Origin: Parabacteroides acidifaciens
GTDB lineage: Bacteria; Bacteroidota; Bacteroidia; Bacteroidales; Tannerellaceae
DNA length: 64,000 bases
Reading direction: 5' to 3'
Assembly: GCF_003363715.1 (NCBI RefSeq)
Contig: NZ_QREV01000018.1
Span: 1 to 64,000, forward strand
The position numbers and the translations under genes were made by a program. The notes under the pieces are model-generated. The model was not told the origin of the DNA. It did no database searches and worked only from the letters and a program-made list of their open reading frames with translations. Shown piece by piece: positions 15,348 to 25,325 of this stretch (positions within the stretch are counted from its first letter, which is position 1; each line of letters opens with the position of its first letter).

Positions 15348-17672
15348 TTATTCTACAACAGGTTTCCGGTAAAGCATCGTCTTTCCCTGAGTCGACAGTG
15401 AGGCCGGGCGGGCATCGAGGGAGGTGGCGCGCTTGTAGTTCGGCTTGCTGCTCATGACGAAATGCAGGGTGATTCCGGGCTGCACGTCTTCGTAGGTCAG
15501 ATAAGATTTATCGTACTTCTTGCCGTTGACATACAATTCTTTTACGTAGACATTCTCCTTGGACCAGTTTTCCGTTGTCATCCGGATCTCTTTCCCGTTG
15601 CTCATCCGGATCGAGAGCGCCTCGACACATGGAGATCCTATATTATAGATGTTGCTGGACGGAGCCACCGGATAAAAACCGGCGCAGTTGAACATATACC
15701 AGGCCGACATCTGTCCGCAATCGTCATTACCGCTCAGCGAACCCGGTTCGTTTCCATAAAAACGGTCGACGATTTCGCGTATCCACTTCTGACACTTCCA
15801 GGGCTGGCCCAGGTAATTATAGAGATAGGCGACATGATGGCAAGGTTCATTCCCATGCCAGTAACCGCCGATACGTCCCTGAATATCGTGTGCACCCGGG
15901 ATATCTTCAGGCAGTTCCACCGTAAACAGTTCATCCAGCCGTTTCTCGAAAAGCTTTTTACCCGCCAGGTTGATATATCCCTGCACATCGTGCGGGACAG
16001 ACCAGGTATATTGCATGGTAAATCCTTCCGTAATGTCTCCCCAGCCGTTCACCGAACCCGGTCCCTGATAAGCGATCGGAGAAAACGGAGTACGCCAATT
16101 CCCCTGGCTGTCACGGCCGCGCATATATTTTGTTTCCGGATCAATCAATGTCTGGTAAGACAAAGAGCGGTTCAGGAAATACTGATAATCATCCGTTTTC
16201 CCCAATGCTTTAGCCGCCTGCGCAATGCAATAGTCGTCGTAAGCATATTCCAGTGTCTTGGAAACAGATTCGGCCTCTTTGTCAAAGGGGACATACCCAT
16301 TCCGGATATAATCGGGCAAGCAATCATAATGCTTGTTTTGAGCCGTCGTCTTCATCGCTTCGTAGGCCCGTTCGTAATCGAAGCCCTTCACACCTTTGAC
16401 AATCATATCTGCCAGCACAGAGACCGCGTGATAACCGATCATGCACCAGGTCTCATTGCCGTAAAAAGACCAGACAGGCAGCATTTTTTCCACACTTTTG
16501 TCGTAATGAGCCAGCATGGAATTGGCTATATCGGCATTCACATCCTGATGCACCAGATTGAACCAGGGGTGCAAGGCCCGGTAAGTGTCCCATAAAGAAA
16601 GAGTCGTATAATTCGTAAAGCCTTTGGCCTGTTCGATATTCTTGTCCAACCCTCTGAAGCTGCCGTCGGAATCCTGGAATACAAAGGGATGCAAGGCCGC
16701 ATGATAGGCAGAGGTATAGAAGGTCTCTTTTGTTTTCCGGTCTGCCGTTACCCGGTATTTCTGCAATTCTTTTTCCCACAGATCCACGCCTTTATCTTTC
16801 AGGCCGTCGAATGTCAGGCCGTCCAGTTCCTGCATATTCCGCATGGCTCCGGCTGTGCTGACCGAAGAAACTGAAGTCTTTACTGTTACAACCTCTCCCT
16901 CTTCCGTTGCAAAAGAAAGGCAAGCCATCAGGTTCTTTCCCCACGCCTCGCGATCGCTTCTGAAACGGGACGTATTATAGATCACCGGCTTTTTATCCTG
17001 CATGATGCGCAGACCGTCCAACTTTTTGGAAAAGACTGCGGTAAAATAGATGTGGCGTTCCGGCCCCCACCCTTTCACCAACTTATAGCCTGTTAAGGTC
17101 GAATCGTTCTCAATACGCAGATTAGCCCATTCACATTTCTGCCATAAGGTATGGTCCATATCGATCATGATAAAAGACTTGTCCGACTTCGGATAGGTAA
17201 ACCGTAACATTCCACTCCGCAATCCGGAGGTCATTTCCGCTTTTACACCATAATCCAGTAATTGGACGGCATAATAATTCGGGGACGCCCACTCCTTATC
17301 ATGCGTATAGCGGGATCGATAACCCTCATCGGGATTTTCCCGGCTTCCCGGTTCCAGCTTCATCTCCCCGGTTCCCGGGATAAACAGGAAATCGCCCAAG
17401 TCGGGAATCCCCGTTCCGCTGAGATGCGTCAGGCTGAATCCCTGGATGGAAGTATGGTTATATTTATATCCGGCCGCCGCATCGTAGTACTTGTCGTCCG
17501 TATCAGGACTAATCTGGATACCGCCGAACGGGATCTGCGCCCCGGGATATACATTACCAAAACCGTCAGTTCCCACTAATGGCCTGACATATTCCGTCAG
17601 TTTCTCATTTTGGGCCATGCCGGAGAGTGCCAGACATGACATGGCAACTAAAATACTGATTCTTGCTTTCAT
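15348..17672 (-). CDS. GH92 alpha-mannosidase (third of three)
   Basis: 774 aa. Secreted exo-alpha-mannosidase of glycoside hydrolase family 92, which is Ca2+-dependent and inverting. A signal peptide ends at SGMAQ (about 21). The N-terminal beta-sandwich (VRPLVGTDGFGNVYPGAQIP) is followed by the (alpha/alpha)6 catalytic domain. The catalytic-acid motif HGNEP is present with Glu609, followed by the base motif GNDDCGQMSAWY (about 664-675). It is the promoter-distal gene of the PUL, separated from the previous GH92 gene by 172 bp with a hairpin at 17688-17762. Linkage specificity (alpha-1,2, -1,3, -1,4 or -1,6) cannot be read from the sequence. Confidence 0.93.
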   Translation of the reverse strand: MKARISILVAMSCLALSGMAQNEKLTEYVRPLVGTDGFGNVYPGAQIPFGGIQISPDTDDKYYDAAAGYKYNHTSIQGFSLTHLSGTGIPDLGDFLFIPGTGEMKLEPGSRENPDEGYRSRYTHDKEWASPNYYAVQLLDYGVKAEMTSGLRSGMLRFTYPKSDKSFIMIDMDHTLWQKCEWANLRIENDSTLTGYKLVKGWGPERHIYFTAVFSKKLDGLRIMQDKKPVIYNTSRFRSDREAWGKNLMACLSFATEEGEVVTVKTSVSSVSTAGAMRNMQELDGLTFDGLKDKGVDLWEKELQKYRVTADRKTKETFYTSAYHAALHPFVFQDSDGSFRGLDKNIEQAKGFTNYTTLSLWDTYRALHPWFNLVHQDVNADIANSMLAHYDKSVEKMLPVWSFYGNETWCMIGYHAVSVLADMIVKGVKGFDYERAYEAMKTTAQNKHYDCLPDYIRNGYVPFDKEAESVSKTLEYAYDDYCIAQAAKALGKTDDYQYFLNRSLSYQTLIDPETKYMRGRDSQGNWRTPFSPIAYQGPGSVNGWGDITEGFTMQYTWSVPHDVQGYINLAGKKLFEKRLDELFTVELPEDIPGAHDIQGRIGGYWHGNEPCHHVAYLYNYLGQPWKCQKWIREIVDRFYGNEPGSLSGNDDCGQMSAWYMFNCAGFYPVAPSSNIYNIGSPCVEALSIRMSNGKEIRMTTENWSKENVYVKELYVNGKKYDKSYLTYEDVQPGITLHFVMSSKPNYKRATSLDARPASLSTQGKTMLYRKPVVE

Positions 17673-17687
17673 ATCAAATAAATTATT

Positions 17688-17762
17688 TTAGGCACGGATT
17701 TCACGGATTCCACAGCTTAAAGATACTTCCAATACCGTGCAATCCGCATAATCCGTGCCTAA
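17688..17762. repeat. Inverted repeat between two GH92 genes
   Basis: TTAGGCACGGAT (17688-17699) and ATCCGTGCCTAA (17751-17762) form a perfect 12-bp stem; inner CACGGATT / AATCCG words extend the symmetry. It sits just upstream of the last GH92 start codon. It may be a partial terminator that lowers expression of the last gene, an mRNA-stabilising hairpin, or a dispersed palindromic repeat. There is no T-run beside it. Confidence 0.55.
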
Positions 17763-17844
17763 TTATAATTATAGCCGAAAGTCCTATTATAATTAAGTGC
17801 TTATGTTAATATTAATTCTTTCAGCTAATATATAGACATTCTTA

Positions 17845-20133
17845 TTATTTACCCAATTCTTTAGAGAATGAGTAAGGCGCATCGCTGTCCTGCGTACCCC
17901 GGTTCTGATTCGGAACAGGTGACATTGTATAGTTGACCGTCATGCCACGCAGCATATCGCCATGTGTCAGGTAGTTCTTCGTATAGTTCTTACCGTTAAC
18001 CTTCATGGCCGAGATATAACGGTTAGCCTGACTGTTGTTGCCAGCCTTGATCACAACCTTCTTGCCATTCTCCAGGTTCAGGGTGACTCCCTTGAAGAGA
18101 GGAGAACCTAAGATATACTGGTCCGAACCCGGACAAACCGGATAGAAACCTAAAGCGGAGAAAACATACCAGGCGGAAGTCTGGCCGTTGTCTTCATCCC
18201 CGCAATAGCCGTCAGGAGTAGCGAAATAGAGTTTATCCATTACTTCGCGCGCCCAATATTGAGCCTTCCAGGGTTCACCGGAATAGTTATACATATATAT
18301 CATGTGCTGGATCGGCTGGTTGCCATGTGCATAGTTACCCATGTTCATAATCTGCATTTCACGGATCTCATGGATCACGCCGCCATAATAGCTGTCATCG
18401 AACAAAGGCGGAACATTGAAGACAGAATCCATCATTGCGTTGAAGCCGGTTTTTCCTCCCATCAAGTCGATTAATCCCTGCGGATCATGGAATACAGACC
18501 AAGTATAATGCCAGCTATTTCCTTCCGTAAAGGCATCCCCCCACTTCAGCGGGTTGAACGGAGACTGGAACGTACCGTCTGCATTACGTCCACGCATCAG
18601 CTTGGTCTCCTTGTCGAACAGGTTCTTATAGTTCATTGCATGTTTTGCGAATATCGCAATTTCCGATTCCGGCTTGCCTAAAGCCTGGCCCAGTTTGTAG
18701 ATAGCCCAGTCATCGTAAGCATATTCCAATGTACGGGCTGCACTTTCATTGATCTTTACATCATAGGGCACATATCCTAATTCATTGTAATATTTATATC
18801 CCAGACGTCCGGTAGACGAAATCTTCGGATGTACGTTGTTGGCGCCATGTACGACAGCTTCCCAAAGCGTTTCGATATCATATCCGCGAAGCCCTTTCAG
18901 GTAAGCATCCGCCACAATAGAAGCCGAGTTATTGCCGACCATACAGCCACGATGACCCGGGCTCGCCCACTCGGGAAGGAATCCGCTCTCCTTATATGCG
19001 TTGACAAGACCTTCCTGCATCTTCGTATTCATAGACGGATACATCAGGTTCAGGAACGGGAACAGGCAACGGAAAGTATCCCAGAAACCGGTATCGGTAA
19101 ACATATAACCCGGCAACACTTCTCCGTTATACGGGCTGTAGTGCACGACTTTACCGTTTGCGTCCAGTTCATAGAAACTGCGCGGGAAAAGCAGTGAACG
19201 GTACAGGCAGGAATAGAACGTACGCAGTTTGTCCACGTCGTTATCTTCTACTGCGATGCGTCCCAACGTCTCGTTCCAAACCTGGCGGCCTGCATCTACA
19301 ATCTGGTCGAACGAACGGTCGCCCAATTCCTTCAGGTTCAGTTCAGCCTGTTCGGGACTGATAAAGGAAGAAGCGACACGGGCATGTACGATCTCGCCCT
19401 TATGAGTAGAGAAACCGATAATGGCACCGGTATGGTTTTCTTGCGCTTCTGTCTCGCCTTTGCGAATTTCGCTATCGCCGACAGTAGCCTTATAAGTAAA
19501 CGGTTTGTCGAATACAACTACAAAATAGTTACGGAAGTTCTTAGGAACACCACCGCTGTTACGGGTTGTATAACCGATAATCTTGTTCTCTTCCGGAATG
19601 ATCTTGATATAAGAACCACGGTCGAAAGCATCTACAATCACATAAGACTTGTCCGTTTCGGGGAATGTAAAACGGAACATGGCGGCGCGTTCTGTCGGTG
19701 CGATTTCCGTCACGACATCATGATCGGCCAGATACACCCGGTAATAATTGGGTTTCGCCACCTCTGCCTTGTGTGAGAACCAACTGGCACGCTTGTCCTG
19801 GTCGAATACTACCTTACCGGTAATCGGCATAATGGCAAACTGACCATAGTCGTTGATCCAGGGACTGGGCTGGTGAGTCTGTTTAAAACCACGGATTTTA
19901 TCTGCATCGTATGTGTAAGCCCAGCCATCTCCCATCTTTCCTGTCTGGGGCATCCAGAAATTCATACCCCAAGGCAGGGCAATCGCCGGATAGGTATTTC
20001 CCGTCGACAGGGATATTTTCGACTGGCTTCCGACCAGCGGATTGACGTAATCCACCAGCTCCGTCTTGTCAGCCGCCACCGCAGTAAAGAGGCTGCTGCA
20101 AAGCGTAATCGCTAAAATAAATAACTTTTTCAT
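17845..20133 (-). CDS. GH92 family enzyme with Gln in place of the catalytic acid
   Basis: 762 aa. GH92 fold with signal peptide (cleavage after about AVAA, 21). Compared with its two neighbours, the HGNEP motif reads HGNQP: the general-acid Glu is Gln606 (codon CAG at 18318-18316). The later motif is GDEDNGQTSAWY instead of GNDDCGQMSAWY. In a characterised Cellulosimicrobium GH92 the same Glu-to-Gln change goes with hydrolysis of mannose-alpha-1-phosphate diesters, where the phosphate leaving group needs no acid. This protein is therefore a candidate mannosyl-phosphate 'uncapping' enzyme rather than an ordinary mannosidase. It lies 17 bp downstream of the first GH92 gene. Confidence 0.9.
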   Translation of the reverse strand: MKKLFILAITLCSSLFTAVAADKTELVDYVNPLVGSQSKISLSTGNTYPAIALPWGMNFWMPQTGKMGDGWAYTYDADKIRGFKQTHQPSPWINDYGQFAIMPITGKVVFDQDKRASWFSHKAEVAKPNYYRVYLADHDVVTEIAPTERAAMFRFTFPETDKSYVIVDAFDRGSYIKIIPEENKIIGYTTRNSGGVPKNFRNYFVVVFDKPFTYKATVGDSEIRKGETEAQENHTGAIIGFSTHKGEIVHARVASSFISPEQAELNLKELGDRSFDQIVDAGRQVWNETLGRIAVEDNDVDKLRTFYSCLYRSLLFPRSFYELDANGKVVHYSPYNGEVLPGYMFTDTGFWDTFRCLFPFLNLMYPSMNTKMQEGLVNAYKESGFLPEWASPGHRGCMVGNNSASIVADAYLKGLRGYDIETLWEAVVHGANNVHPKISSTGRLGYKYYNELGYVPYDVKINESAARTLEYAYDDWAIYKLGQALGKPESEIAIFAKHAMNYKNLFDKETKLMRGRNADGTFQSPFNPLKWGDAFTEGNSWHYTWSVFHDPQGLIDLMGGKTGFNAMMDSVFNVPPLFDDSYYGGVIHEIREMQIMNMGNYAHGNQPIQHMIYMYNYSGEPWKAQYWAREVMDKLYFATPDGYCGDEDNGQTSAWYVFSALGFYPVCPGSDQYILGSPLFKGVTLNLENGKKVVIKAGNNSQANRYISAMKVNGKNYTKNYLTHGDMLRGMTVNYTMSPVPNQNRGTQDSDAPYSFSKELGK

Positions 20134-20150
20134 GGATAGAATATGTTTAA

Positions 20151-22478
20151 TTAATTAGTAGACTGAGAATAGGGCTTATCTGTACCCATAAAAATACGTT
20201 TTTTATTCGGAGACGACGTCATTTCGAATGTCAGCGTACCGCCATCCATAATATCCTGCTGGGTGATATAGCCTTTCGTATAAGGTTTGCCATTCAGTTT
20301 CACCGACTTGACATAGCGATTCCTGTCACTTACCTTATCAGCCCTGACCTCAAAAGTCTTTCCGTTTTCCAGCGTCACCTTCATATAAGGAAGGAAAGGA
20401 GCACCCAATACATATTGGTCTGTTCCCGGACAAACCGGATAGAATCCCATCGCAGACAGGATATACCAGGCAGACATCTGCCCGCAATCATCATTACCAC
20501 ACAAGCCGTCGATATTGTTGCGATACATCTTGTTCATAATCTCACGCTGCCAGTACTGCGTCTTCCAAGGTTGAGAAGTCCAGACATACAGGAACGGGAT
20601 GTGATGGCTCGGTTCGTTGCCATGCACATAACCACCCAGCAATCCCTCTTCCGTCACATCTTCCGTATCGGCAAAAAATTCAGCCGGCAGATGCATCGTG
20701 AACAGGGAGTCGAGCTTAGACACAAACGACTTGTCTCCTCCCATCAGGCGGATCATATTATCCACATCCTGCGGCACGTAAAAAGAATAGTTCAAGGCAT
20801 TTCCTTCTATAAAGCCTTCACCATGCGTACTCAACAGGTTGAAGTTTTCCTTCCACCGGCCGTCTGCATAACGGGGGCGGGCATAACCAATGCCGGTATC
20901 GAATACATTCGCATAATTGGTAGCCCGTTTCTTATATGTCTCGGCCACTTCACGGTTTCCGGCCAAAAGCGCCGTATGATAGATTGTCCAGTCGTCATAA
21001 GCATATTCGAGTGTCAAAGATGCAGCACTGCCATTATGGTCGAGTGCGACATATCCTTTTTGCATATATTCGCCGGTCCCGTCCAAATAAGGGATAGTCG
21101 AACTGCTCACCATTGCCTTCAACACCTCGTCTTTATCCAACGGAAGACCTTTGGCAACCGCATCTGCCAGAACGGAAACGGAGTGATACCCGATCATACA
21201 CCAGTTTTCATTCGCCATATGGCTCCAGACAGGCAAAGCCTTATGTACACTCTGTTCGCAATGCTTCAGCATGGAACGGGCGATATCCGTATTGACCTGG
21301 CGATTGATAATATTAAACAACGGATGCAGGGCACGGTAGGTGTCCCAAACGGAAAAGACCGTATAGTTCGTGAAACCGTCAGCCTGGTGAATATTATGAT
21401 CCAATCCACGATACTGACCGTCAACATCGGTATATACGCAAGGATTGATCATCGTATGATAGAGGGAAGTGTAAAGCATTGCCAACTGGTCTTCACTGCC
21501 GTTCGCCTCGATAACGGATAACTCCTTATTCCAGGTTTCATTTGCCCGGGCAGCCAATTGATCGAAGCTATAGCCGGATGCTTCGGCCTGCAAATTCTTT
21601 AAAGCGCCGGCAGCACTCACGCCGGAAAGAGCCACCTTTACCTCTAATTCTTCGGATGCGGCCGGATCAAAATCAAAATAAGCTACAATCTTGCGTCCGC
21701 CTATATCCGGAAAGTTTTCTTTCATATTAAACTTACCGTATCCGCCCCGGTAGTCAACCTTCGCCTTCTCTTCGCAACCATAATGTATGACCGGTTTGGA
21801 AAAAGACATGGCAAAATAGGTATAATTGGTACGCGCCCATCCGTTTGTAATCCGGTAGCCGGTAACCAATGTATCATTTTCGACACGGATATTCGTCCAC
21901 AGGACTTTCCCATCATAGTTATATATGCCATGAATCATATCCAGGACGATCCGCTGGTTCTTTGCCTCTTTCGGGAATGTATATTTATGGACTCCTACCC
22001 GTTTGGTTGTCGTCAGCTGCGCTTTTACACCGTAATCCGCCAGCATCACTTCATAGTAGCCGGGACGGGATATTTCCGTCTCGTGTGAAAAGCGGGAACG
22101 ATAGCCGCCATCAGGATTTGTGGCTGTCCCCGGGTTCAGTTTCAAAGCGCCGGTCGTCGGCATAATCAGGATATCACCCAGGTCGGAATGCCCTGTTCCG
22201 CTGAAATGCGTATGGCTGAACCCAACAATACTGCTGTCCTTATGCTGGTAACCTGCACAGTATTCATATACGCGGGGCTGGTATTTACCATCTATATTAT
22301 GAGGGATCGTGTCTGTATCGGGACTCAACTGCACCAGTCCGAAAGGCACACAAGCCCCCGGAAACGTATGCCCCATCCCGTTTGTCCCGATGATCGGGTT
22401 GACCAAAGAAGATTTATCCTGTGCGGACAAACCGCCAAAAGCCAATAAGGCGGAAAATAAAAGGATCGTCTTTTTCAT
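20151..22478 (-). CDS. GH92 alpha-mannosidase (first of three)
   Basis: 775 aa. Secreted GH92 exo-alpha-mannosidase. Signal peptide to about GGLSAQ (20). The N-terminal sandwich starts with VNPIIGTNGMGHTFPGACVP. Catalytic acid Glu622 lies in HGNEPSHH, and the base region is GNDDCGQMSAWY. It begins 23 bp after the BSP-family gene and ends 17 bp before the next GH92, so the genes form one transcript. The GNEPSHH form is the one I associate with classical members of the family; the exact linkage is open. Confidence 0.93.
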   Translation of the reverse strand: MKKTILLFSALLAFGGLSAQDKSSLVNPIIGTNGMGHTFPGACVPFGLVQLSPDTDTIPHNIDGKYQPRVYEYCAGYQHKDSSIVGFSHTHFSGTGHSDLGDILIMPTTGALKLNPGTATNPDGGYRSRFSHETEISRPGYYEVMLADYGVKAQLTTTKRVGVHKYTFPKEAKNQRIVLDMIHGIYNYDGKVLWTNIRVENDTLVTGYRITNGWARTNYTYFAMSFSKPVIHYGCEEKAKVDYRGGYGKFNMKENFPDIGGRKIVAYFDFDPAASEELEVKVALSGVSAAGALKNLQAEASGYSFDQLAARANETWNKELSVIEANGSEDQLAMLYTSLYHTMINPCVYTDVDGQYRGLDHNIHQADGFTNYTVFSVWDTYRALHPLFNIINRQVNTDIARSMLKHCEQSVHKALPVWSHMANENWCMIGYHSVSVLADAVAKGLPLDKDEVLKAMVSSSTIPYLDGTGEYMQKGYVALDHNGSAASLTLEYAYDDWTIYHTALLAGNREVAETYKKRATNYANVFDTGIGYARPRYADGRWKENFNLLSTHGEGFIEGNALNYSFYVPQDVDNMIRLMGGDKSFVSKLDSLFTMHLPAEFFADTEDVTEEGLLGGYVHGNEPSHHIPFLYVWTSQPWKTQYWQREIMNKMYRNNIDGLCGNDDCGQMSAWYILSAMGFYPVCPGTDQYVLGAPFLPYMKVTLENGKTFEVRADKVSDRNRYVKSVKLNGKPYTKGYITQQDIMDGGTLTFEMTSSPNKKRIFMGTDKPYSQSTN

Positions 22479-22501
22479 GATATCATTATCTGTTTATATT
22501 C

Positions 22502-23608
22502 TTATTTTGACAAAAAAGCCTGGTATTCATCCCACATGCTTTCAATGCTGCTCTCTTCGCCGAAGATGCTCTTGATCGCTTTGTCGAAGCTCCATTCATC
22601 GATGTCGCGGACAGTCTCGTGGAATTTCCGGATCGCATCCGGATCTTTGGTTGTCAGCCACTGGATAAAGAAACCGGTCGTACGATAACCGTCCATCCAG
22701 TTACCGCCCGGTTTACGGGTACTCATATCGAAATATCCGGCCTGTGCGCGGACTGCATCCGCCATACCTTCGATACAAGCCCAAAATGTCTTGTTTGTTG
22801 AGTAGGAACCGATTCCTTTCGGTTCAAACTGATAAGCGTGTACCAATTCGTGATACAAAACGCCACGTGTTTCAAAATCGAGTTTATACAGCGATTCGTT
22901 TGCCGATTTCTCGATATGTTGCGTGCTATAAACAATCGAGATGACAGGCGGATTGCCACCTTTAGCCGACACGCCGTCATAGTCCTTCAACGTGTACTCG
23001 ATTTTCTGCACGTCGTTCATTGTGTCTTTGGCCGTATAGAACAAAATCTCTGCCACTTTACGGGCATGGTACCGGATATACTCGTCAGGATCTTGTACGA
23101 GGCCGGTATAAATTGAAGCCCCTTTTGTATCAGGGTCCAACACTTCAAAATCGACATTGGGATACTTAAAGCTCTCCCAGTTTGCATTCAAATTCGTATC
23201 ATATAATAATACATCGCCCAAAACCAGTGTATCACCTGTTTCGGTACTGGCTTCCAGCATATATTGTTTATAGTTAGAAGGTTTGGCTATCGAACAAAGG
23301 ATTTCCTGGTAGCGGGAACAAAATTTCTGGTCTTTCCGTTCGTCTACCACCACCCAATTCTTTCCGTCATACGATCCCTTCAATGTCCAGGCAGCCGGAT
23401 CGTGGGCTGGTGTTTCGCCGGACGAATAAATTTTATAACTCTGGACAGGAACAGTACATTGCTCATCAAAAACAACCTTATTAACTCCCTTCGTCCCGAC
23501 AAAACAAGTGGTCGGATTTCCATCCGACAGTTCGGGGACATTTACCGGTAATTTGGTCTGACAAGAACACAATAATAAACTTATCGATATAAATATACTT
23601 ATTTTCAT
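22502..23608 (-). CDS. Basic secretory protein (BSP)-family lipoprotein with discoidin-like domain
   Basis: 368 aa from ATG 23608. An upstream in-frame ATG at 23644 exists, but the internal start gives a proper lipoprotein signal (ISISLLLCSC). Residues ~30-140 look like an F5/8 type C (discoidin) carbohydrate-binding domain (NWVVVDERKD...). The rest is a BSP-family peptidase-like domain with a zinc-type motif HELVHAYQ (about 253-260) and the family pattern CIEGMADAVRAQAGY. A surface metalloprotease acting on the protein part of glycoproteins would suit a PUL with three mannosidases (inference). It sits between susD and the first GH92 gene. Confidence 0.8.
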   Translation of the reverse strand: MKISIFISISLLLCSCQTKLPVNVPELSDGNPTTCFVGTKGVNKVVFDEQCTVPVQSYKIYSSGETPAHDPAAWTLKGSYDGKNWVVVDERKDQKFCSRYQEILCSIAKPSNYKQYMLEASTETGDTLVLGDVLLYDTNLNANWESFKYPNVDFEVLDPDTKGASIYTGLVQDPDEYIRYHARKVAEILFYTAKDTMNDVQKIEYTLKDYDGVSAKGGNPPVISIVYSTQHIEKSANESLYKLDFETRGVLYHELVHAYQFEPKGIGSYSTNKTFWACIEGMADAVRAQAGYFDMSTRKPGGNWMDGYRTTGFFIQWLTTKDPDAIRKFHETVRDIDEWSFDKAIKSIFGEESSIESMWDEYQAFLSK

Positions 23609-23676
23609 AACACAACTATTAAAATTAAGCAATATACTGTTCACTCTCCAAAGTTAGAAAAACAAATTAAAATAGA

Positions 23677-25299
23677 CTAATTCCATCCAGGATTCTGATG
23701 TCCCTGCAATGCCGGGTTAGCCTGCATTTCATCCAACGGAATCGGCCATAACAATGCATATTCAGGAATAGCACCTACCCGGATCTGTCCGTCAGGTTTA
23801 TTCTGAATCTTAGCAGAAGTAAGGGGAACCCAATTCAACTTACCGGATTGTGCACCGACTTCTTCCGGATACAAACGAGTACGGCGGATATCATCCCAAA
23901 CTTTAAATTCCAATGGGAATTCATGCAAACGTTCTGTCAAGATTGACTGGATCAAAGCATCACCTGTTGCTGTTTCATTTGCCAGACCTGCGCGATTACG
24001 CACCTGGTTGAGATAACCTAACGCAGCGCTTTCCTGACCTGTACGAGCCAAACCTTCAGCTGCGATCAACAAGACTTCCGAATAACGGAACATCGGCATA
24101 TTGTAGTCGCCGTCATGACCTTCCATCAAAGATTTTTCATCAAACCAAGCCCAGTTACCAATATTATTCAATTGATGACTAACACCTGTAGCATCTGTAT
24201 ATTCTCTGAAGAAGAATTGCTTTTCATGTCCACGGATATCGGCCGGATCATAACTGTTTACAATCATGTCACAGGGCAGATAAATGTTTTCCAGAACGTC
24301 GCCACCCGGATGGAAAATTGCACTACCATTCGCATCTTTCCACTGAGAAGCATCTGATCCCATCGAATGGGCAGCATAAGAGTTACCTACTTTATGGTTG
24401 GTATAGTTATACTCTTTTGCATAAATGATCTCGTTAGATGATTTTGTGGTCTTGATCACATTAAATGCCGAATTGAGATCATCACTGCTACCACCAGCCT
24501 GAACCAAGGCGTGCTGGCCACCTTCGACCACCTTCAACGCCATCTGAGCAGCCTTTGCATAATCAGCATCTCCACCGTTAAGCGGAGCTCCTGCTCTCTG
24601 CAGATAGACTTGTGCCAACAGAGTCTGGGCCATCGGAAGAGTTGCATAGCAACCATTATCGTAGAATGCCTTATTAGGCAAACCATTATTGTTTACGATG
24701 TCAAGCAAATCCTGTTCGATATAGCCGTAAACTTCAGCAGCCGGAATACGTTCTTTAAAGATTCCATCCGGAGAAGTATAAGGTTCAGAAATATAAGGCA
24801 CATCTCCAAATTCCTTTACCAACCAGAAATAAGCATACGCACGGAAGAATTTACCCTGTGCCACATAATACTTGATCGTCTCTTCGCTCAGAACGCCCGT
24901 CATATTCGGGACATTGGCAATCACGAAATTTGCACGAGAAATACCTTTGTAGAACTCATGCCAATAGCTCATGGCCTGGTCTTCAAATGATGCGACATTG
25001 AAGTTACAACCTTCCGATGCATTTGTAAACTGACGGTCTTTACGTCTGTCAACATACAAACCTGAAATAATACCACCCCAACAAGTTGCTTTAGGGGTCC
25101 AACCGCCACCTGTATTGTGCAGATAAGGCACACCACCGAAATACAATGCGTTCACACCGGTTTCAGCATCAGCTGCAGTCTGCCAGAACTGATTTGAATC
25201 TTTCTGGTCCAATGGCTTCTCTTCCAGGAAGCTGTCACATGAACTCATGGCCAACGAGCAGATGCACAATAATGAAATATATCTTTTCTTTAGTTTCAT
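23677..25299 (-). CDS. SusD/RagB-family glycan-binding lipoprotein
   Basis: 540 aa. Outer-membrane surface lipoprotein that caps the SusC channel and binds glycan. The signal with lipobox ends at Cys21 (LAMSSC), followed by the typical DSFLEEKPLD. TPR-like helices follow, and the RagB C-terminal region includes VLLIAAEGLARTGQ, YLNQVRNRAGLA and ILTERLHEFPLEF (about 410-470). It starts 26 bp after susC, as expected for the pair. Confidence 0.95.
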   Translation of the reverse strand: MKLKKRYISLLCICSLAMSSCDSFLEEKPLDQKDSNQFWQTAADAETGVNALYFGGVPYLHNTGGGWTPKATCWGGIISGLYVDRRKDRQFTNASEGCNFNVASFEDQAMSYWHEFYKGISRANFVIANVPNMTGVLSEETIKYYVAQGKFFRAYAYFWLVKEFGDVPYISEPYTSPDGIFKERIPAAEVYGYIEQDLLDIVNNNGLPNKAFYDNGCYATLPMAQTLLAQVYLQRAGAPLNGGDADYAKAAQMALKVVEGGQHALVQAGGSSDDLNSAFNVIKTTKSSNEIIYAKEYNYTNHKVGNSYAAHSMGSDASQWKDANGSAIFHPGGDVLENIYLPCDMIVNSYDPADIRGHEKQFFFREYTDATGVSHQLNNIGNWAWFDEKSLMEGHDGDYNMPMFRYSEVLLIAAEGLARTGQESAALGYLNQVRNRAGLANETATGDALIQSILTERLHEFPLEFKVWDDIRRTRLYPEEVGAQSGKLNWVPLTSAKIQNKPDGQIRVGAIPEYALLWPIPLDEMQANPALQGHQNPGWN

Positions 25300-25325
25300 A
25301 ATGATCTTATATTATTTTTGACTGA

